NCBI RefSeq assembly: GCF_000427665.1
Contig: NZ_KE386572.1
Span: 1,467,117-1,531,116, forward strand
DNA: 64,000 nt
Reading direction: 5' to 3'
From: Geminicoccus roseus DSM 18922
Lineage (GTDB): Bacteria > Pseudomonadota > Alphaproteobacteria > Geminicoccales > Geminicoccaceae
In this document: positions 18,333 through 27,614 of the stretch, one piece after another
Layout of the letters: every line of letters starts with the position of its first letter
How positions within the stretch are numbered: the first letter of the stretch is position 1
Position numbers and translations under genes: made by a program
Notes under the pieces: model-generated
The model's database searches: none
Seen by the model: the letters and a program-made list of their open reading frames with translations, nothing else
What the model was told of the DNA's origin: nothing

Positions 18333-20200
18333 GCCGCCACTCCCTGGCCAGACCGCTCCGGCCGCTCGATGAACCGCAGGAGCCGCGCGGTGGCCGCCGG
18401 AGTGACGCCGGGGATCCGGGCGGCGGCCCCCAGGGAGCCGGGCCGGACCCGGGAGAGCACCGCCACCACTTCCGCGCTCAGCCCCGGGATCGCCGCGTAA
18501 TCCAGTTCGGCCGGCAGGCTCAGCGCCTCCTGGGCACGGAAACGGCGCACCTCGGCATCCTGCCGCTCCAGATAGGTGGCGTAGCGCGCCTCGATCACCA
18601 GCTGCTCGACCACCGGGGCCGGCAGCTCTGCCAGCGCCGGCGCCAGTCCGTGAAGCTGCTCGATGGCGACCTCAGGCTGACGGAGCAGGTCGAAGCCGTT
18701 GCGGCGCCGGCCATCCGGGTTGACCCTGATCCCGTGGAGGACGGCCTGAGCCGGGCTGACCGCAATGCCACGCAACAGCGCCCGCCCCTGGTCGATGGCG
18801 CGCAGCTTCGCCCGATGGGCCGCGGCGCGGGCAAGGCCAACCACCCCCAGTTCCATTCCGGCCCCGGTCAAGCGCAGATCGGCGTTGTCGGCTCGCAGGC
18901 GCAGGCGGAACTCGCTACGGCTGGTGAACATCCGGTAGGGCTCGGTGACCCCGCGGGACACCAGGTCGTCGACCATCACCCCGATCATCGCCTGGCCCCG
19001 ATCGAGCACGAAACCGGCGCCGCCGCCGGCTGTCAGACCTGCATTGATACCCGCCAGGATCCCCTGGCCGGCCGCTTCCTCATAGCCGGTGGTGCCGTTG
19101 ATCTGCCCGGCCAGGAACAGGCCCGGCAGGCGCCGCACCGCCAGCCGCGGGTCCAGTTCGCGCGGGTCGACATGGTCATACTCGATCGCATAGCCAAACT
19201 GGGCGATCTCCGCCCGCTCCAGCCCATCGATCGAGCGGACCAGCGCGGTCTGCACCTCGCGCGGCAGCGCGGTCGAGATCCCGTTGGGATAAACCAGCGG
19301 ATCATCGGCGCCTTCCGGCTCCAGGAAGATCTGGTGCCGGCTGCGGTCGACGAAGCGCACCACCTTGTCCTCGATCGACGGGCAGTAGCGCACGCCGCCG
19401 GCGGTGATCTGGCCGGAGAACACCGGGGAGCGGGCGAGATCCGCCTGGATCAGCGCATGGGTAGAGGGGTTGGTCCAGGTGATCCGGCAATCGACCTGCG
19501 GCCGGTCGATCGACCGGGTCAGGAACGACATCGGCGTCGGCGGCTGGTCGCCCGGCTGCTCCTGCAGCCTCGTCCAGTCGATGCTGTCGCGGCGCAGCCG
19601 GGGCGGCGTTCCGGTCTTGAGGCGGCCCATCGCCATCCCGGTCGCCGCCAGGCGCTCCGCCAGCCGGACCGCGGGGTTCTCGCCGAGCCTGCCGGCGGGA
19701 CGGCGCTCGTCGCCCAGATGGATCTCGCCGCGCAGGAAGGTGCCGGTGGTCAGGACCACCGCTCCCGCCTTCAGCTCTTGGCCATCGGCCAGGACCACGC
19801 CGCCAACCTGCCCCGAGCGGACGATCAGGTCGACCACCTCCGCTTCCAGCACCTGCAATCCAGCCTGCTCGGCCAGAAGGTCCTGCACCGCCCGCTCGTA
19901 AGCCTTGCGGTCGGCCTGGACCCGGGGCGCGCGCACCGCGGCACCCTTGTCGGCCGCCAGCATCCGGAACTGGATCCCGGCCCGGTCGATCGCGCGGCCC
20001 ATGATGCCGTCCAGCGCATCGACCTCCCGGACCAGCTGGCCGCGTCCCAGCCCGCCGATCGCCGGGTTGCAGGACATCCGGCCGACCGCACCCGCCTGCT
20101 GCGTCAGCAACGCGGTGCGCGCACCCAGCCGCGCGGCGGCAGCGGCGGCTTCCACCCCGGCATGACCACCGCCGATCACGATCACGTCGAACTGGTCCAT
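18329..20200 (-). CDS. mnmG: tRNA uridine-5-carboxymethylaminomethyl modification enzyme MnmG (GidA)
   Basis: MnmG, an FAD protein, works with MnmE to modify U34 of several tRNAs. The N-terminal [21 protein letters not shown] binds [23 protein letters not shown] and [11 protein letters not shown] are family signatures. The C-terminal helical domain for MnmE and tRNA contacts is complete. The 623 residues are a normal length. Its stop overlaps the rsmG start by 4 bp. The 104 bp upstream, shared with the divergent antiporter, should hold its promoter. Confidence 0.96.
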   Translation of the reverse strand: MDQFDVIVIGGGHAGVEAAAAAARLGARTALLTQQAGAVGRMSCNPAIGGLGRGQLVREVDALDGIMGRAIDRAGIQFRMLAADKGAAVRAPRVQADRKAYERAVQDLLAEQAGLQVLEAEVVDLIVRSGQVGGVVLADGQELKAGAVVLTTGTFLRGEIHLGDERRPAGRLGENPAVRLAERLAATGMAMGRLKTGTPPRLRRDSIDWTRLQEQPGDQPPTPMSFLTRSIDRPQVDCRITWTNPSTHALIQADLARSPVFSGQITAGGVRYCPSIEDKVVRFVDRSRHQIFLEPEGADDPLVYPNGISTALPREVQTALVRSIDGLERAEIAQFGYAIEYDHVDPRELDPRLAVRRLPGLFLAGQINGTTGYEEAAGQGILAGINAGLTAGGGAGFVLDRGQAMIGVMVDDLVSRGVTEPYRMFTSRSEFRLRLRADNADLRLTGAGMELGVVGLARAAAHRAKLRAIDQGRALLRGIAVSPAQAVLHGIRVNPDGRRRNGFDLLRQPEVAIEQLHGLAPALAELPAPVVEQLVIEARYATYLERQDAEVRRFRAQEALSLPAELDYAAIPGLSAEVVAVLSRVRPGSLGAAARIPGVTPAATARLLRFIERPERSGQGVAA

Positions 20201-20304
20201 GAAATACCGACAATATTAGGGGAGAATCAGGCGCTTGACCCGGCAGGGCGCTTCAAAGGCAGGCCTTGAGCGTGATAGGCGAAGTTGCACCGCAGGGAAA
20301 CCAC

Positions 20305-22812
20305 ATGTCCTCGATCGTGCTCGCTGTCCTGGCCATCGCAGCGCTGCTGGGTCTGTCCGCCTTCGTCCCGGTCCTGGCCGAGCGCCTGCGCCTGCCGGCC
20401 ACCACTGTGCTGGCGCTGGGCGGGATCGCCATCGGCTCGGTCCTGTACCTGGCCGGCGGCGAGGTGGCCGCCACCCTGCCGACCCAGGTCTCCCACCTTC
20501 TCGGTGACCTGGCCGATCTGTCGATCCCGCCGGATACGCTCCTGCTGATCTTCCTGCCGGTGCTGCTGTTCGAAAGCTCGATCAGCCTGGACGCGCGGGC
20601 GCTGCGCGACGATGCAGTCCCGGTGCTGGCCATGGCGGTGCTGGCGGTCCTGGTCACCACGATCGTGGTGGGCGCCTCGCTCGACCCGTTCACCGTGGTG
20701 CCGCTGGCCGGCTGCCTGCTGCTGGGTGCCGTGGTCGCCACCACCGACCCGATCGCGGTGATCGGGGTGTTCCGGGAAGTGGGGGCGCCGCGGCGGCTGT
20801 CCGACCTGGTGGAAGGCGAGAGCCTGCTGAACGACGCCGCCGCGATCGCCCTGTTCGGCGCGTTCATCGATGCCCTGCGCGCCGGTGGCGACGGCGACCC
20901 GGTCAGCATCCTGCTGACCTTCGTGCGCGACTTCATCGGCGGAGGCCTGTTCGGCGTGCTGCTCGGGCGGCTGGGCGCCACTGTCCTGAACAAGCTCGAC
21001 TCGACGGGTCCTGCGGAGATCACCCTGTCGCTGGCGCTCGCCTACATCGCCTACATCGTCGGCGAGCACGTGCTGAACATCTCGGGCGTGGTGGCCACCG
21101 TCGCGGCCGGGGTGGTGTTTGGCTATCTCGGTCGTCGGCGGGTCAGCGGCGGGGCCTGGGCCTCGATGCAGAAGGTCTGGACGCAGCTGGGCTTCTGGGC
21201 GGCCTCGCTGGTGTTCGTGCTGGCGGCGATGCTGATCCCAAAGGTGCTGGCCGAGTTCCGGTTGACCGACCTGCTCCTGCTGGTGATCCTGATCCTCGCG
21301 ACCTTCACTGCGCGGATCTTCGTGCTCTACGCGGTGATTCCGCTGCTGACCATGGTCAAGCTGGCCAAGCCGATCCGGAGCGCCTACCGCGCGGTCATGC
21401 TGTGGGGCGGCCTGCGTGGCGCAGTCACTCTGGCCCTGGCCCTGGCAGTGTCCGAGTTCGACGGGATCTCCGAGGAGGTGCAGCACCTGGTCGAGGTGGT
21501 GGCAGTCTCCTACGTCCTGTTCACCCTGTTCGTGCAGGGCACCACCCTGCGCCCGCTGATCCACTGGCTGAAGCTCAACCAGCTGGGACCGCTGGAGCGG
21601 ATGGTGCGCAACCGGGCGCTGGAGCTCAGCCAGTCCAACATGCTGGACCAGCTGCGCCTGGAGGCGGTCCGCCTGGGCATCGACCCGGAGACCTCGCCGG
21701 AGATCGACCGGCTCTACAAGGCGCGCCTAGCGACGCCACGCCGGGTGGCGCCGCTTGGCGACGACATGCTGGCCCAGCAGCTCTCCGCCGCGCTGTTCAC
21801 CCTGACTCGCCGCGAGGCCGAGCTCTACGTGGCGGAGATCGGCCGGGGTCTGGTGGGCCGGCGGACCGCCTCGCAGCTGCTGGGCAACACCGACCGGCTG
21901 CAGGACGCGCTGCAGACCGATGGCGCCCGGGGCTACCGCTCGGTAGCCAAGCGCCTGACCCGGTTCGACACGCCGATGCGGATGGCTGCCTGGAGCCAGC
22001 GCACCTTCCGCTGGTCGACGCCGCTCGCCATGCAGCTGGCCGACCGGTTCGAGGTCATGCTGGTGAGCCGGAGGGTGCTGGCCGAGCTCGGCGAGTTCGC
22101 CAAGGACCGCCTGCCGATGCTGTTCGAGCCGCGCATCGCCGAGACCGCCCTGCACGTGCTGGAGGATCGCCAGGAGCTGACCGAGCGCAGCTTCGACGCG
22201 CTGGAACTGCAGTATCCCGAATATGCCGAGGCGCTGCGGGCCCGCTACATGGACCGGGCAGCGCTGCGGATGGAGGAGGAAGCCTACCAGCAGATGCTGC
22301 AGGAGCGGCTGATCACCCCGCCGGTCTATCGCGACCTGATGGAGGCGACCCGGCAGCGGGCCAAGCGCCTGGAACGGGCGCCCCGGCTGGACCTGCGCAT
22401 GGATGTCCGCAACCTCCTGCGCGACCTGCCGCTGTTCAAGGACCTGGAGCCGGAGCAGCTCACCGCGATGAGCCGGCTGCTGCGGCCGCGCATGGCCCTG
22501 CCGCGCGAGCGGATCGTGCGGGTCGGCTCGATCGGGGACCGGATGTACTTCATCGCCAGCGGTGCGGTGGAGGTGATGCTCGACGAACCGGTCCGGCTAG
22601 GTACTGGCGACTTCTTCGGGGAACTGGGCCTGCTGACCCGGGAGCCGCGCCGCGCCGATGTGGTGGCGATGGGCTACTGCCACCTGCTCGAGCTGCATGC
22701 CGACGTGTTCGAGCGCTTCCTGGCCGCGGACCCCCAGGCCGCCGCTGCGATCCGGCGGATCGCCTCGGAGCGGCTGGGTGTCTGGCGCGAGCCGGCCGAC
22801 GAGGTCGAGTGA
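20305..22812 (+). CDS. CPA1-family Na+/H+ antiporter with C-terminal cyclic-nucleotide-binding-like domain
   Basis: I chose the ATG at 20305, which has an AGGGA ribosome site, rather than a TTG at 20266; this gives 835 residues. The first ~420 residues form ~12 membrane helices of a cation/proton exchanger with LPVLLFESS, ATTDPIAV and the ion-binding EGESLLNDAAA (Asn-Asp). A long cytoplasmic region follows. The final ~100 residues resemble a CRP-like cNMP-binding domain (FIASGAVEVML, GDFFGELGLL). It probably exports Na+ or K+ for pH and salt homeostasis under nucleotide control. It sits on the opposite strand between mnmG and mnmE. Confidence 0.88.
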   Translation: MSSIVLAVLAIAALLGLSAFVPVLAERLRLPATTVLALGGIAIGSVLYLAGGEVAATLPTQVSHLLGDLADLSIPPDTLLLIFLPVLLFESSISLDARALRDDAVPVLAMAVLAVLVTTIVVGASLDPFTVVPLAGCLLLGAVVATTDPIAVIGVFREVGAPRRLSDLVEGESLLNDAAAIALFGAFIDALRAGGDGDPVSILLTFVRDFIGGGLFGVLLGRLGATVLNKLDSTGPAEITLSLALAYIAYIVGEHVLNISGVVATVAAGVVFGYLGRRRVSGGAWASMQKVWTQLGFWAASLVFVLAAMLIPKVLAEFRLTDLLLLVILILATFTARIFVLYAVIPLLTMVKLAKPIRSAYRAVMLWGGLRGAVTLALALAVSEFDGISEEVQHLVEVVAVSYVLFTLFVQGTTLRPLIHWLKLNQLGPLERMVRNRALELSQSNMLDQLRLEAVRLGIDPETSPEIDRLYKARLATPRRVAPLGDDMLAQQLSAALFTLTRREAELYVAEIGRGLVGRRTASQLLGNTDRLQDALQTDGARGYRSVAKRLTRFDTPMRMAAWSQRTFRWSTPLAMQLADRFEVMLVSRRVLAELGEFAKDRLPMLFEPRIAETALHVLEDRQELTERSFDALELQYPEYAEALRARYMDRAALRMEEEAYQQMLQERLITPPVYRDLMEATRQRAKRLERAPRLDLRMDVRNLLRDLPLFKDLEPEQLTAMSRLLRPRMALPRERIVRVGSIGDRMYFIASGAVEVMLDEPVRLGTGDFFGELGLLTREPRRADVVAMGYCHLLELHADVFERFLAADPQAAAAIRRIASERLGVWREPADEVE

Positions 22813-22828
22813 CGTTTCACGTGAAACG
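22813..22828. other. parS centromere site 2 (intergenic)
   Basis: The palindrome GTTTCACGTGAAAC (22814-22827) is a perfect match to the parS core, flanked by C and G. It lies in the 21-bp gap between the convergent stops of the antiporter and mnmE genes, about 4.5 kb from the first parS. Confidence 0.95.
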
Positions 22829-22833
22829 GCGCG

Positions 22834-24156
22834 TCACTTGCCGATGCAGAACCGGGCGAAGATCCGCCCGAGCACCTCATCCGGATTGTCGCCCAGCCCG
22901 GTGATCCGCGCCAGGGCCTGGGCAGCGCGGCGCAGCTCGTCGGCCAGCAGGACCGGCTCCTGCAGCGGCACCGCCGCCAGCGCCGCCTCGATCGCCACCA
23001 GCGCCTCCTGCGCCGCCGCCCGCGCCCGTGCATCCGCCGGCACCGCCGCCAGCTCCTCCGCGGCCCCGATCCCGAACCGGCCCGTGATCTGCGCCAGCAG
23101 TTGGTCGATGCCCTGACCGGTCCGGCAGGAGATTGCCAGCAGGCCCGCCGGCGCCTCGGCCAGGTCCGCCTTGTTCGCCACCCGCAGGCGGCGTTCCTCG
23201 GGCTCTGGCGGTAGCAGGGGCGCGTTCTGGCTGGCATCGACCAGCTCCAGCACCAGATCGGCGCCCTCGGCCTTCTCGCGCGCCCGCCGGATGCCCTCCC
23301 GCTCCACCGGGTCGTCGGTGTCGCGTAGTCCGGCCGTATCGATCAGGGTGACCGGCAGCCCGTCCAGGTCCAGTTCCACCTCGATCGGATCGCGGGTGGT
23401 GCCCGGCCGCTCGGTGACGATCGCCACCTCGCGCCCGGCCAGGAAATTGACCAGGCTGGACTTGCCGACATTCGGCGCTCCGACCACCGTCACCACCAGC
23501 CCCTGGCGCAGGCGCTCCGCCGCGGGCGCGCGCCGCAGTGCATCCCGCAGGGTGTCGGCAAGCTCGTGGAGAACCGGCACGGCCCTCTGCACCGCACCGC
23601 CCGCCACGTCCGCCTGGTCGGCAGCGAAATCGAGCTCCGCCTCGATGCCGGCGCGCAGGTCCAGGATCTGCCCGCACCAGGCCTGGACCTGCCGGCTGAG
23701 CGTGCCTTCCAGGCGCAACAGCGCGCTGCGCGCTGCCCTCGCCGTGCTGGCGTCGATCAGATCGCCCAGCCCGACCACTTCGGCCAGATCGAGCTTCCCG
23801 TTCAGGAAGGCGCGCCGAGTGAACTCGCCCGGCTCCGCCGGCCGCAGCCCTCGTAGGCCGCCCAGGGCGGCAGCCAGCATCCGCCGTACCCCTACGCCGC
23901 CATGATGCTGGATCTCGACCAGGTCCTCGCCGGTGAAGCTTCCAGGCCCTGGAAAGCGCAGCAGCAGGACCTGGTCGATCGGTTGACCGTCGGCCGGATC
24001 GCGCAGCCGCGCCAGGCTGGCCCGGCGCGCGGCCGGCAGCCGGGCGACGCCCAGGGCCTGCAGGACCGCATCGGCGCCCGGGCCGGATATCCGCAGCACC
24101 GCGACCGCGGAGCGCCCGGGCGGGGTCGCCCAGGCCCAGATCGTGCCGCTGCTCAG
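22834..24156 (-). CDS. mnmE: tRNA modification GTPase MnmE (TrmE), apparent CTG start
   Basis: MnmE is the GTPase partner of MnmG. The N-terminal domain begins TIWAWATPPGRSAVAVLRIS; the G domain has GAPNVGKSSL (G1), GTTRDPIE (G2), DTAGLRDTDD (G3) and NKAD (G4); the end is FCIGK with the conserved Cys. The only start that gives a normal N-terminus without running through the upstream gene is a CTG at 24156. It overlaps that gene's TGA stop as CTGA, and predicts 440 residues. No ATG, GTG or TTG is placed between that gene and the conserved TIW segment. Confidence 0.93.
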   Translation of the reverse strand: MSSGTIWAWATPPGRSAVAVLRISGPGADAVLQALGVARLPAARRASLARLRDPADGQPIDQVLLLRFPGPGSFTGEDLVEIQHHGGVGVRRMLAAALGGLRGLRPAEPGEFTRRAFLNGKLDLAEVVGLGDLIDASTARAARSALLRLEGTLSRQVQAWCGQILDLRAGIEAELDFAADQADVAGGAVQRAVPVLHELADTLRDALRRAPAAERLRQGLVVTVVGAPNVGKSSLVNFLAGREVAIVTERPGTTRDPIEVELDLDGLPVTLIDTAGLRDTDDPVEREGIRRAREKAEGADLVLELVDASQNAPLLPPEPEERRLRVANKADLAEAPAGLLAISCRTGQGIDQLLAQITGRFGIGAAEELAAVPADARARAAAQEALVAIEAALAAVPLQEPVLLADELRRAAQALARITGLGDNPDEVLGRIFARFCIGK

Positions 24157-24422
24157 CTCTTGTCGCCCTTGGACGGGCTTGGCGGCTTCATGCCGGCAGC
24201 GGTCGCCATCATCTGGCCCCAGATGGTCTGCCACTGCTCCAGGCCCTTGGAGAGCGGCAGCCAGGTCTCCATCAACTGCTTGGTGTCGGTGGCGTTGATC
24301 GCGTCCGACAGCCGGTTCTCCAGCGTGTCCATCAAGCTCTTCTGCATCGGCGCCACGTCCGGCAGCCCCAGGAAGTGCCGCGCCTCTTCCGGGGTGCAAT
24401 CGATATCAATGCTGACTTTCAT
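24153..24422 (-). CDS. DUF6489-like small conserved protein
   Basis: The frame gives 89 residues from the ATG at 24422, preceded by a GAGGCGG ribosome site. The sequence MKVSIDIDCTPEEARHFLGL, followed by LPLSKGLEQWQ and GMKPPSPSKGD, is of a small alphaproteobacterial family that I associate with DUF6489. It looks soluble. Its function is unknown. It overlaps mnmE by 4 bp and is probably co-transcribed with it. It is divergent from the YyaL-like gene (45 bp apart). Confidence 0.75.
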   Translation of the reverse strand: MKVSIDIDCTPEEARHFLGLPDVAPMQKSLMDTLENRLSDAINATDTKQLMETWLPLSKGLEQWQTIWGQMMATAAGMKPPSPSKGDKS

Positions 24423-24467
24423 TTCCGCCTCGCCCTTAGCGTGGAGCCGCCCCACATCCTTAGGACC

Positions 24468-26564
24468 ATGGCGGCCGGTCGAAAACCTCCGCTCGTCCCG
24501 ACCCCCTTCTCGCGGAGATGGTCCTTGGCCAACCTGCTACGCGATGCCACCAGCCCCTATCTCCTTCAGCACGCCGACAACCCGGTGCACTGGCGGGAGT
24601 GGAACGAAGCGAGCCTCGCCCTTGCACGCGAGCGCGACGTCCCGATCCTCCTGTCGGTGGGCTACGCCGCCTGCCACTGGTGCCATGTGATGGCCCATGA
24701 GAGCTTCGAGAACGAGGCGATCGCGCGGCTGATGAACGAGCATTTCGTGCCGATCAAGGTCGACCGCGAGGAGCGCCCGGACCTCGACCAGATCTACATG
24801 CATGCCCTGCATCTCCTGGGCGAGCAGGGCGGCTGGCCGCTCACCATGTTCCTGACCCCGGCCGGCGAACCGTTCTGGGGCGGCACCTATTTCCCGCCCG
24901 AGCCGCGCTATGGGCGGCCGTCCTTCACCCAGGTCCTGGAGCAGCTGTCCCGGATCTGGCGCGAGGACCGCGACCGGCTGCTGGGCAACCGCGACCAGCT
25001 GGTCACCGCGCTGGCGGAACTCGGCCGGCCGGCCGAGGGCGAGGGCGTGGCGCTGTCCCTGGTGGCCCGGACCGCCAAGGCCCTGGCCCAGCGGTTCGAC
25101 ACCATCCATGGCGGCCTGCAGGGCGCCCCGAAATTCCCGCAGGGGCCGATCCTCGACCTGCTGCGCCGGGTGGCGCTGGCCACCGGCGACCAGACCATCG
25201 AGCGCCGGCTGCTGCACACCCTGGCCCGCATCTCCCAGGGCGGGATCTACGACCATCTGGGCGGCGGCTATGCCCGCTACTCGGTGGATGCCTTCTGGCT
25301 GGTGCCGCATTTCGAGAAGATGCTCTACGACAATGCCCAGCTCCTGGGCCTGCTGGCCGAACTGCACCTGATCGAGCCGGACCCGCTGTTCCACGTGCGC
25401 GCTGACGAGACCGTGGAGTGGCTGAGCCGCGAGATGATGACCGAGGGAGCCTTCGCCGCGGCCCTGGACGCCGACAGCGAGGGCGAGGAAGGGAAGTTCT
25501 ACTGCTGGGATGCCGCCGAGGTCGCGCAGGTCCTGGGGCCGGATTTCGAACGTTTTGCGCTGGCCTATGGCGTCACCGAGGCTGGCAACTGGGAAGGGCG
25601 CAACGTCCTCAACCGCCTGCACCAGCCGGGCCTCCTGCCGCCCGACGAGGAGGAGGCGCTGGCCCCCCTGCGCGCCAAGCTGCTGGAAGCGCGGGAACTG
25701 CGCCCGCGCCCGGCCCGCGACGACAAGATGCTGGCCGACTGGAACGGGCTGATGATCCAGGGCCTGGCGCGGGCCGGCGTGGTGTTCGACGAGCCGGACT
25801 GGCTGGCGCTGGCGGCCAGCGCCTGGCAGGCCGCCATGGCCAGGCTCGGCACGCCGGCAGGGGGCGTGCGCCATGCGTGGCGCGCCGGCCGCCGCCTGGA
25901 ACTGGGCCTGCTGGACGACCATGCGCAGATGGCGCGGGCCGCCCTGGCCTTGTACGAGGCAAGCGCCGAGCCGGTCTGGCTGGAGCGGGCGATCGCCATC
26001 CTGGAGGCCGCGGAGCAGGACTTCGCCGATCCGGCCGGCGGCTACCGGCTGACCGCGAGCGGCGCCACCGACCTGCTGGTCCGGCCGAAGACCGCCTATG
26101 ACGGTCCGACCCCGGCGGCGCTGGCGACCTTCCTGGAATGCCTGGCGATCACCCATGTCCTGGATGGCCGCCCGCAATGGCGGGAACGGGCCGACCGCCT
26201 GGTGCGCTCGGTGGCGGGCGAGGTGAACCGGCAGCCGGCCGGCCATGCCGCCTTCCTGGCTGCGGTCATGGCGCTGGAGGCGCCGGTCCAGGTCGCGCTG
26301 GTGGGCAGTCCAACGACCAGCCTGGAGCCGCTGCGCCGGGTGGCCCTGACCACGGCCCTGCCGCACCGCACCGTCCAGCAGGTCGCCGACGGCGAGGGCC
26401 TGCCGCCGCATCATCCGGCCCATGGCAAGGGCATGGTCGACGGGCGGCCCACCGCCTATGTCTGCGTCGCCGCCACCTGCACCCCGCCGATCACCGAGGC
26501 GGCCGGACTGGCCGAGGCCCTGGCCGCAGCCGCCTTGCGCGTCGGCGCGATGGGCGGCAACTGA
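24468..26564 (+). CDS. YyaL/SSP411-family thioredoxin-fold, six-hairpin protein (DUF255)
   Basis: The ATG at 24468 gives 698 residues; a TTG near 24524 is also possible. The N-terminal ~170 residues are a DUF255 thioredoxin-like domain, with SPYLLQHADNPVHW, ACHWCHVMAHESF, VDREERPDLDQIY and GGWPLTMFLTP. An alpha/alpha toroid of six-hairpin glycosidase type follows (IYDHLGGGYARYSVD, HFEKMLYDNAQL, DADSEGEEGKFY, DDKMLADWNGLMI). The family is widespread, and its catalytic role is not settled. No membrane segment is seen. Confidence 0.88.
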   Translation: MAAGRKPPLVPTPFSRRWSLANLLRDATSPYLLQHADNPVHWREWNEASLALARERDVPILLSVGYAACHWCHVMAHESFENEAIARLMNEHFVPIKVDREERPDLDQIYMHALHLLGEQGGWPLTMFLTPAGEPFWGGTYFPPEPRYGRPSFTQVLEQLSRIWREDRDRLLGNRDQLVTALAELGRPAEGEGVALSLVARTAKALAQRFDTIHGGLQGAPKFPQGPILDLLRRVALATGDQTIERRLLHTLARISQGGIYDHLGGGYARYSVDAFWLVPHFEKMLYDNAQLLGLLAELHLIEPDPLFHVRADETVEWLSREMMTEGAFAAALDADSEGEEGKFYCWDAAEVAQVLGPDFERFALAYGVTEAGNWEGRNVLNRLHQPGLLPPDEEEALAPLRAKLLEARELRPRPARDDKMLADWNGLMIQGLARAGVVFDEPDWLALAASAWQAAMARLGTPAGGVRHAWRAGRRLELGLLDDHAQMARAALALYEASAEPVWLERAIAILEAAEQDFADPAGGYRLTASGATDLLVRPKTAYDGPTPAALATFLECLAITHVLDGRPQWRERADRLVRSVAGEVNRQPAGHAAFLAAVMALEAPVQVALVGSPTTSLEPLRRVALTTALPHRTVQQVADGEGLPPHHPAHGKGMVDGRPTAYVCVAATCTPPITEAAGLAEALAAAALRVGAMGGN

Positions 26565-26599
26565 GAAACACACGAACGAACCCGAGAAGGACAGGGTGG

Positions 26600-27574
26600 A
26601 TGGCGACCAGAATCCTGATGCGCGCGACCGGCGGGCCCGAGGTGCTCAAGACCGACAGCTACGAGCCAGGCCGGCCCGGCCCCGGCGAGGTGCTGGTCCG
26701 GCACAAGGCGGTCGGGCTGAACTTCATCGACTGCTACTTCCGCTCGGGCCTCTATCCCACGCCCCTGCCCTACACGCCGGGCTTCGAGGCATCCGGCCTG
26801 GTGGAAGCGGTCGGCGACGGCGTGACCGAGCTGAAGCCCGGCCAGCGGGTCGCCTACGGCACTGGCCCGGCCGGCGCCTATTGCGACCTGCGGGTGATGC
26901 CGGTCGCCACCCTGGTGCCGATCCCGGAGACCATCGACGACGATTCTGCCTGCGCCATGATGCTGAAAGGCATGACCGCGCAGTACCTGCTCCGGCAGAC
27001 CTTCAAGGTGCAGGCCGGCCAGACCATCCTGATCCATGCCGCGGCCGGCGGCGTCGGCCTGCTGGTCTGTCAGTGGGCCAAGCATCTGGGCGCCACCGTG
27101 ATCGGCACGGTCTCCTCGGAGGAGAAGGCGGCGCTTGCCAAGGCCCATGGCTGCGACCACCCGATCATCTACACCCGCGACGACTTCGTGGGCGCGGTCA
27201 AGGAGCTGACCGGCGGCAAGGGCGTCGACGTCGTCTACGACTCGGTCGGCAAGGACACGTTCCTGAAGTCCATGGACTGCCTGCGGAAGCTCGGGATGCT
27301 GGTCACCTTCGGCCAGTCCTCCGGCAAGATCGAGCCGTTCGACACCGCATTGCTGGCCCAGAAGGGCTCCCTGTTCCTGACCCGGCCGACCCTGTTCACC
27401 TATGTCGCCACCCGCGACGAGCTGCTGGCCTGCGCCAACGACCTGATCGAGGTTGTGGGAAGCGGTGCGGTGAAGGTCAAGGTCGACCAGAAATACCAGC
27501 TGGCCGATGCGGCCCAGGCCCATCGCGACCTGGAGAGCCGCAAGACCACCGGCTGCACCCTGCTGGTTCCCTGA
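26600..27574 (+). CDS. NADPH:quinone oxidoreductase (zeta-crystallin-like MDR family)
   Basis: This is a 324-residue medium-chain dehydrogenase/reductase of the zinc-free quinone oxidoreductase group. The N-terminal GroES-like fold is seen in VGLNFIDCYFRSGLYP and TPGFEASGLVEAVG. NADPH binding is shown by LIHAAAGGVGLLVCQWAK (AAxGGVG). QYLLRQTFKVQAGQT and VTFGQSSGKIEPF match QorA proteins. It reduces quinones by one electron in characterised relatives. It follows the YyaL-like gene by 35 bp in the same direction and ends at a strong hairpin. Confidence 0.9.
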   Translation: MATRILMRATGGPEVLKTDSYEPGRPGPGEVLVRHKAVGLNFIDCYFRSGLYPTPLPYTPGFEASGLVEAVGDGVTELKPGQRVAYGTGPAGAYCDLRVMPVATLVPIPETIDDDSACAMMLKGMTAQYLLRQTFKVQAGQTILIHAAAGGVGLLVCQWAKHLGATVIGTVSSEEKAALAKAHGCDHPIIYTRDDFVGAVKELTGGKGVDVVYDSVGKDTFLKSMDCLRKLGMLVTFGQSSGKIEPFDTALLAQKGSLFLTRPTLFTYVATRDELLACANDLIEVVGSGAVKVKVDQKYQLADAAQAHRDLESRKTTGCTLLVP

Positions 27575-27579
27575 CGGGT

Positions 27580-27610
27580 CCGGCCGGCCGGGAGCGTCCT
27601 GGCCGGCCGG
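27580..27610. terminator. Bidirectional hairpin between convergent genes
   Basis: A perfect 10-bp GC-only stem (27580-27589 with 27601-27610) encloses an 11-nt loop. It lies between the stop of the quinone oxidoreductase gene and the stop of the opposing TauE gene. It has no T-run, so intrinsic termination is uncertain, but the placement suits a bidirectional terminator. Confidence 0.5.
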
Positions 27611-27614
27611 CGCC

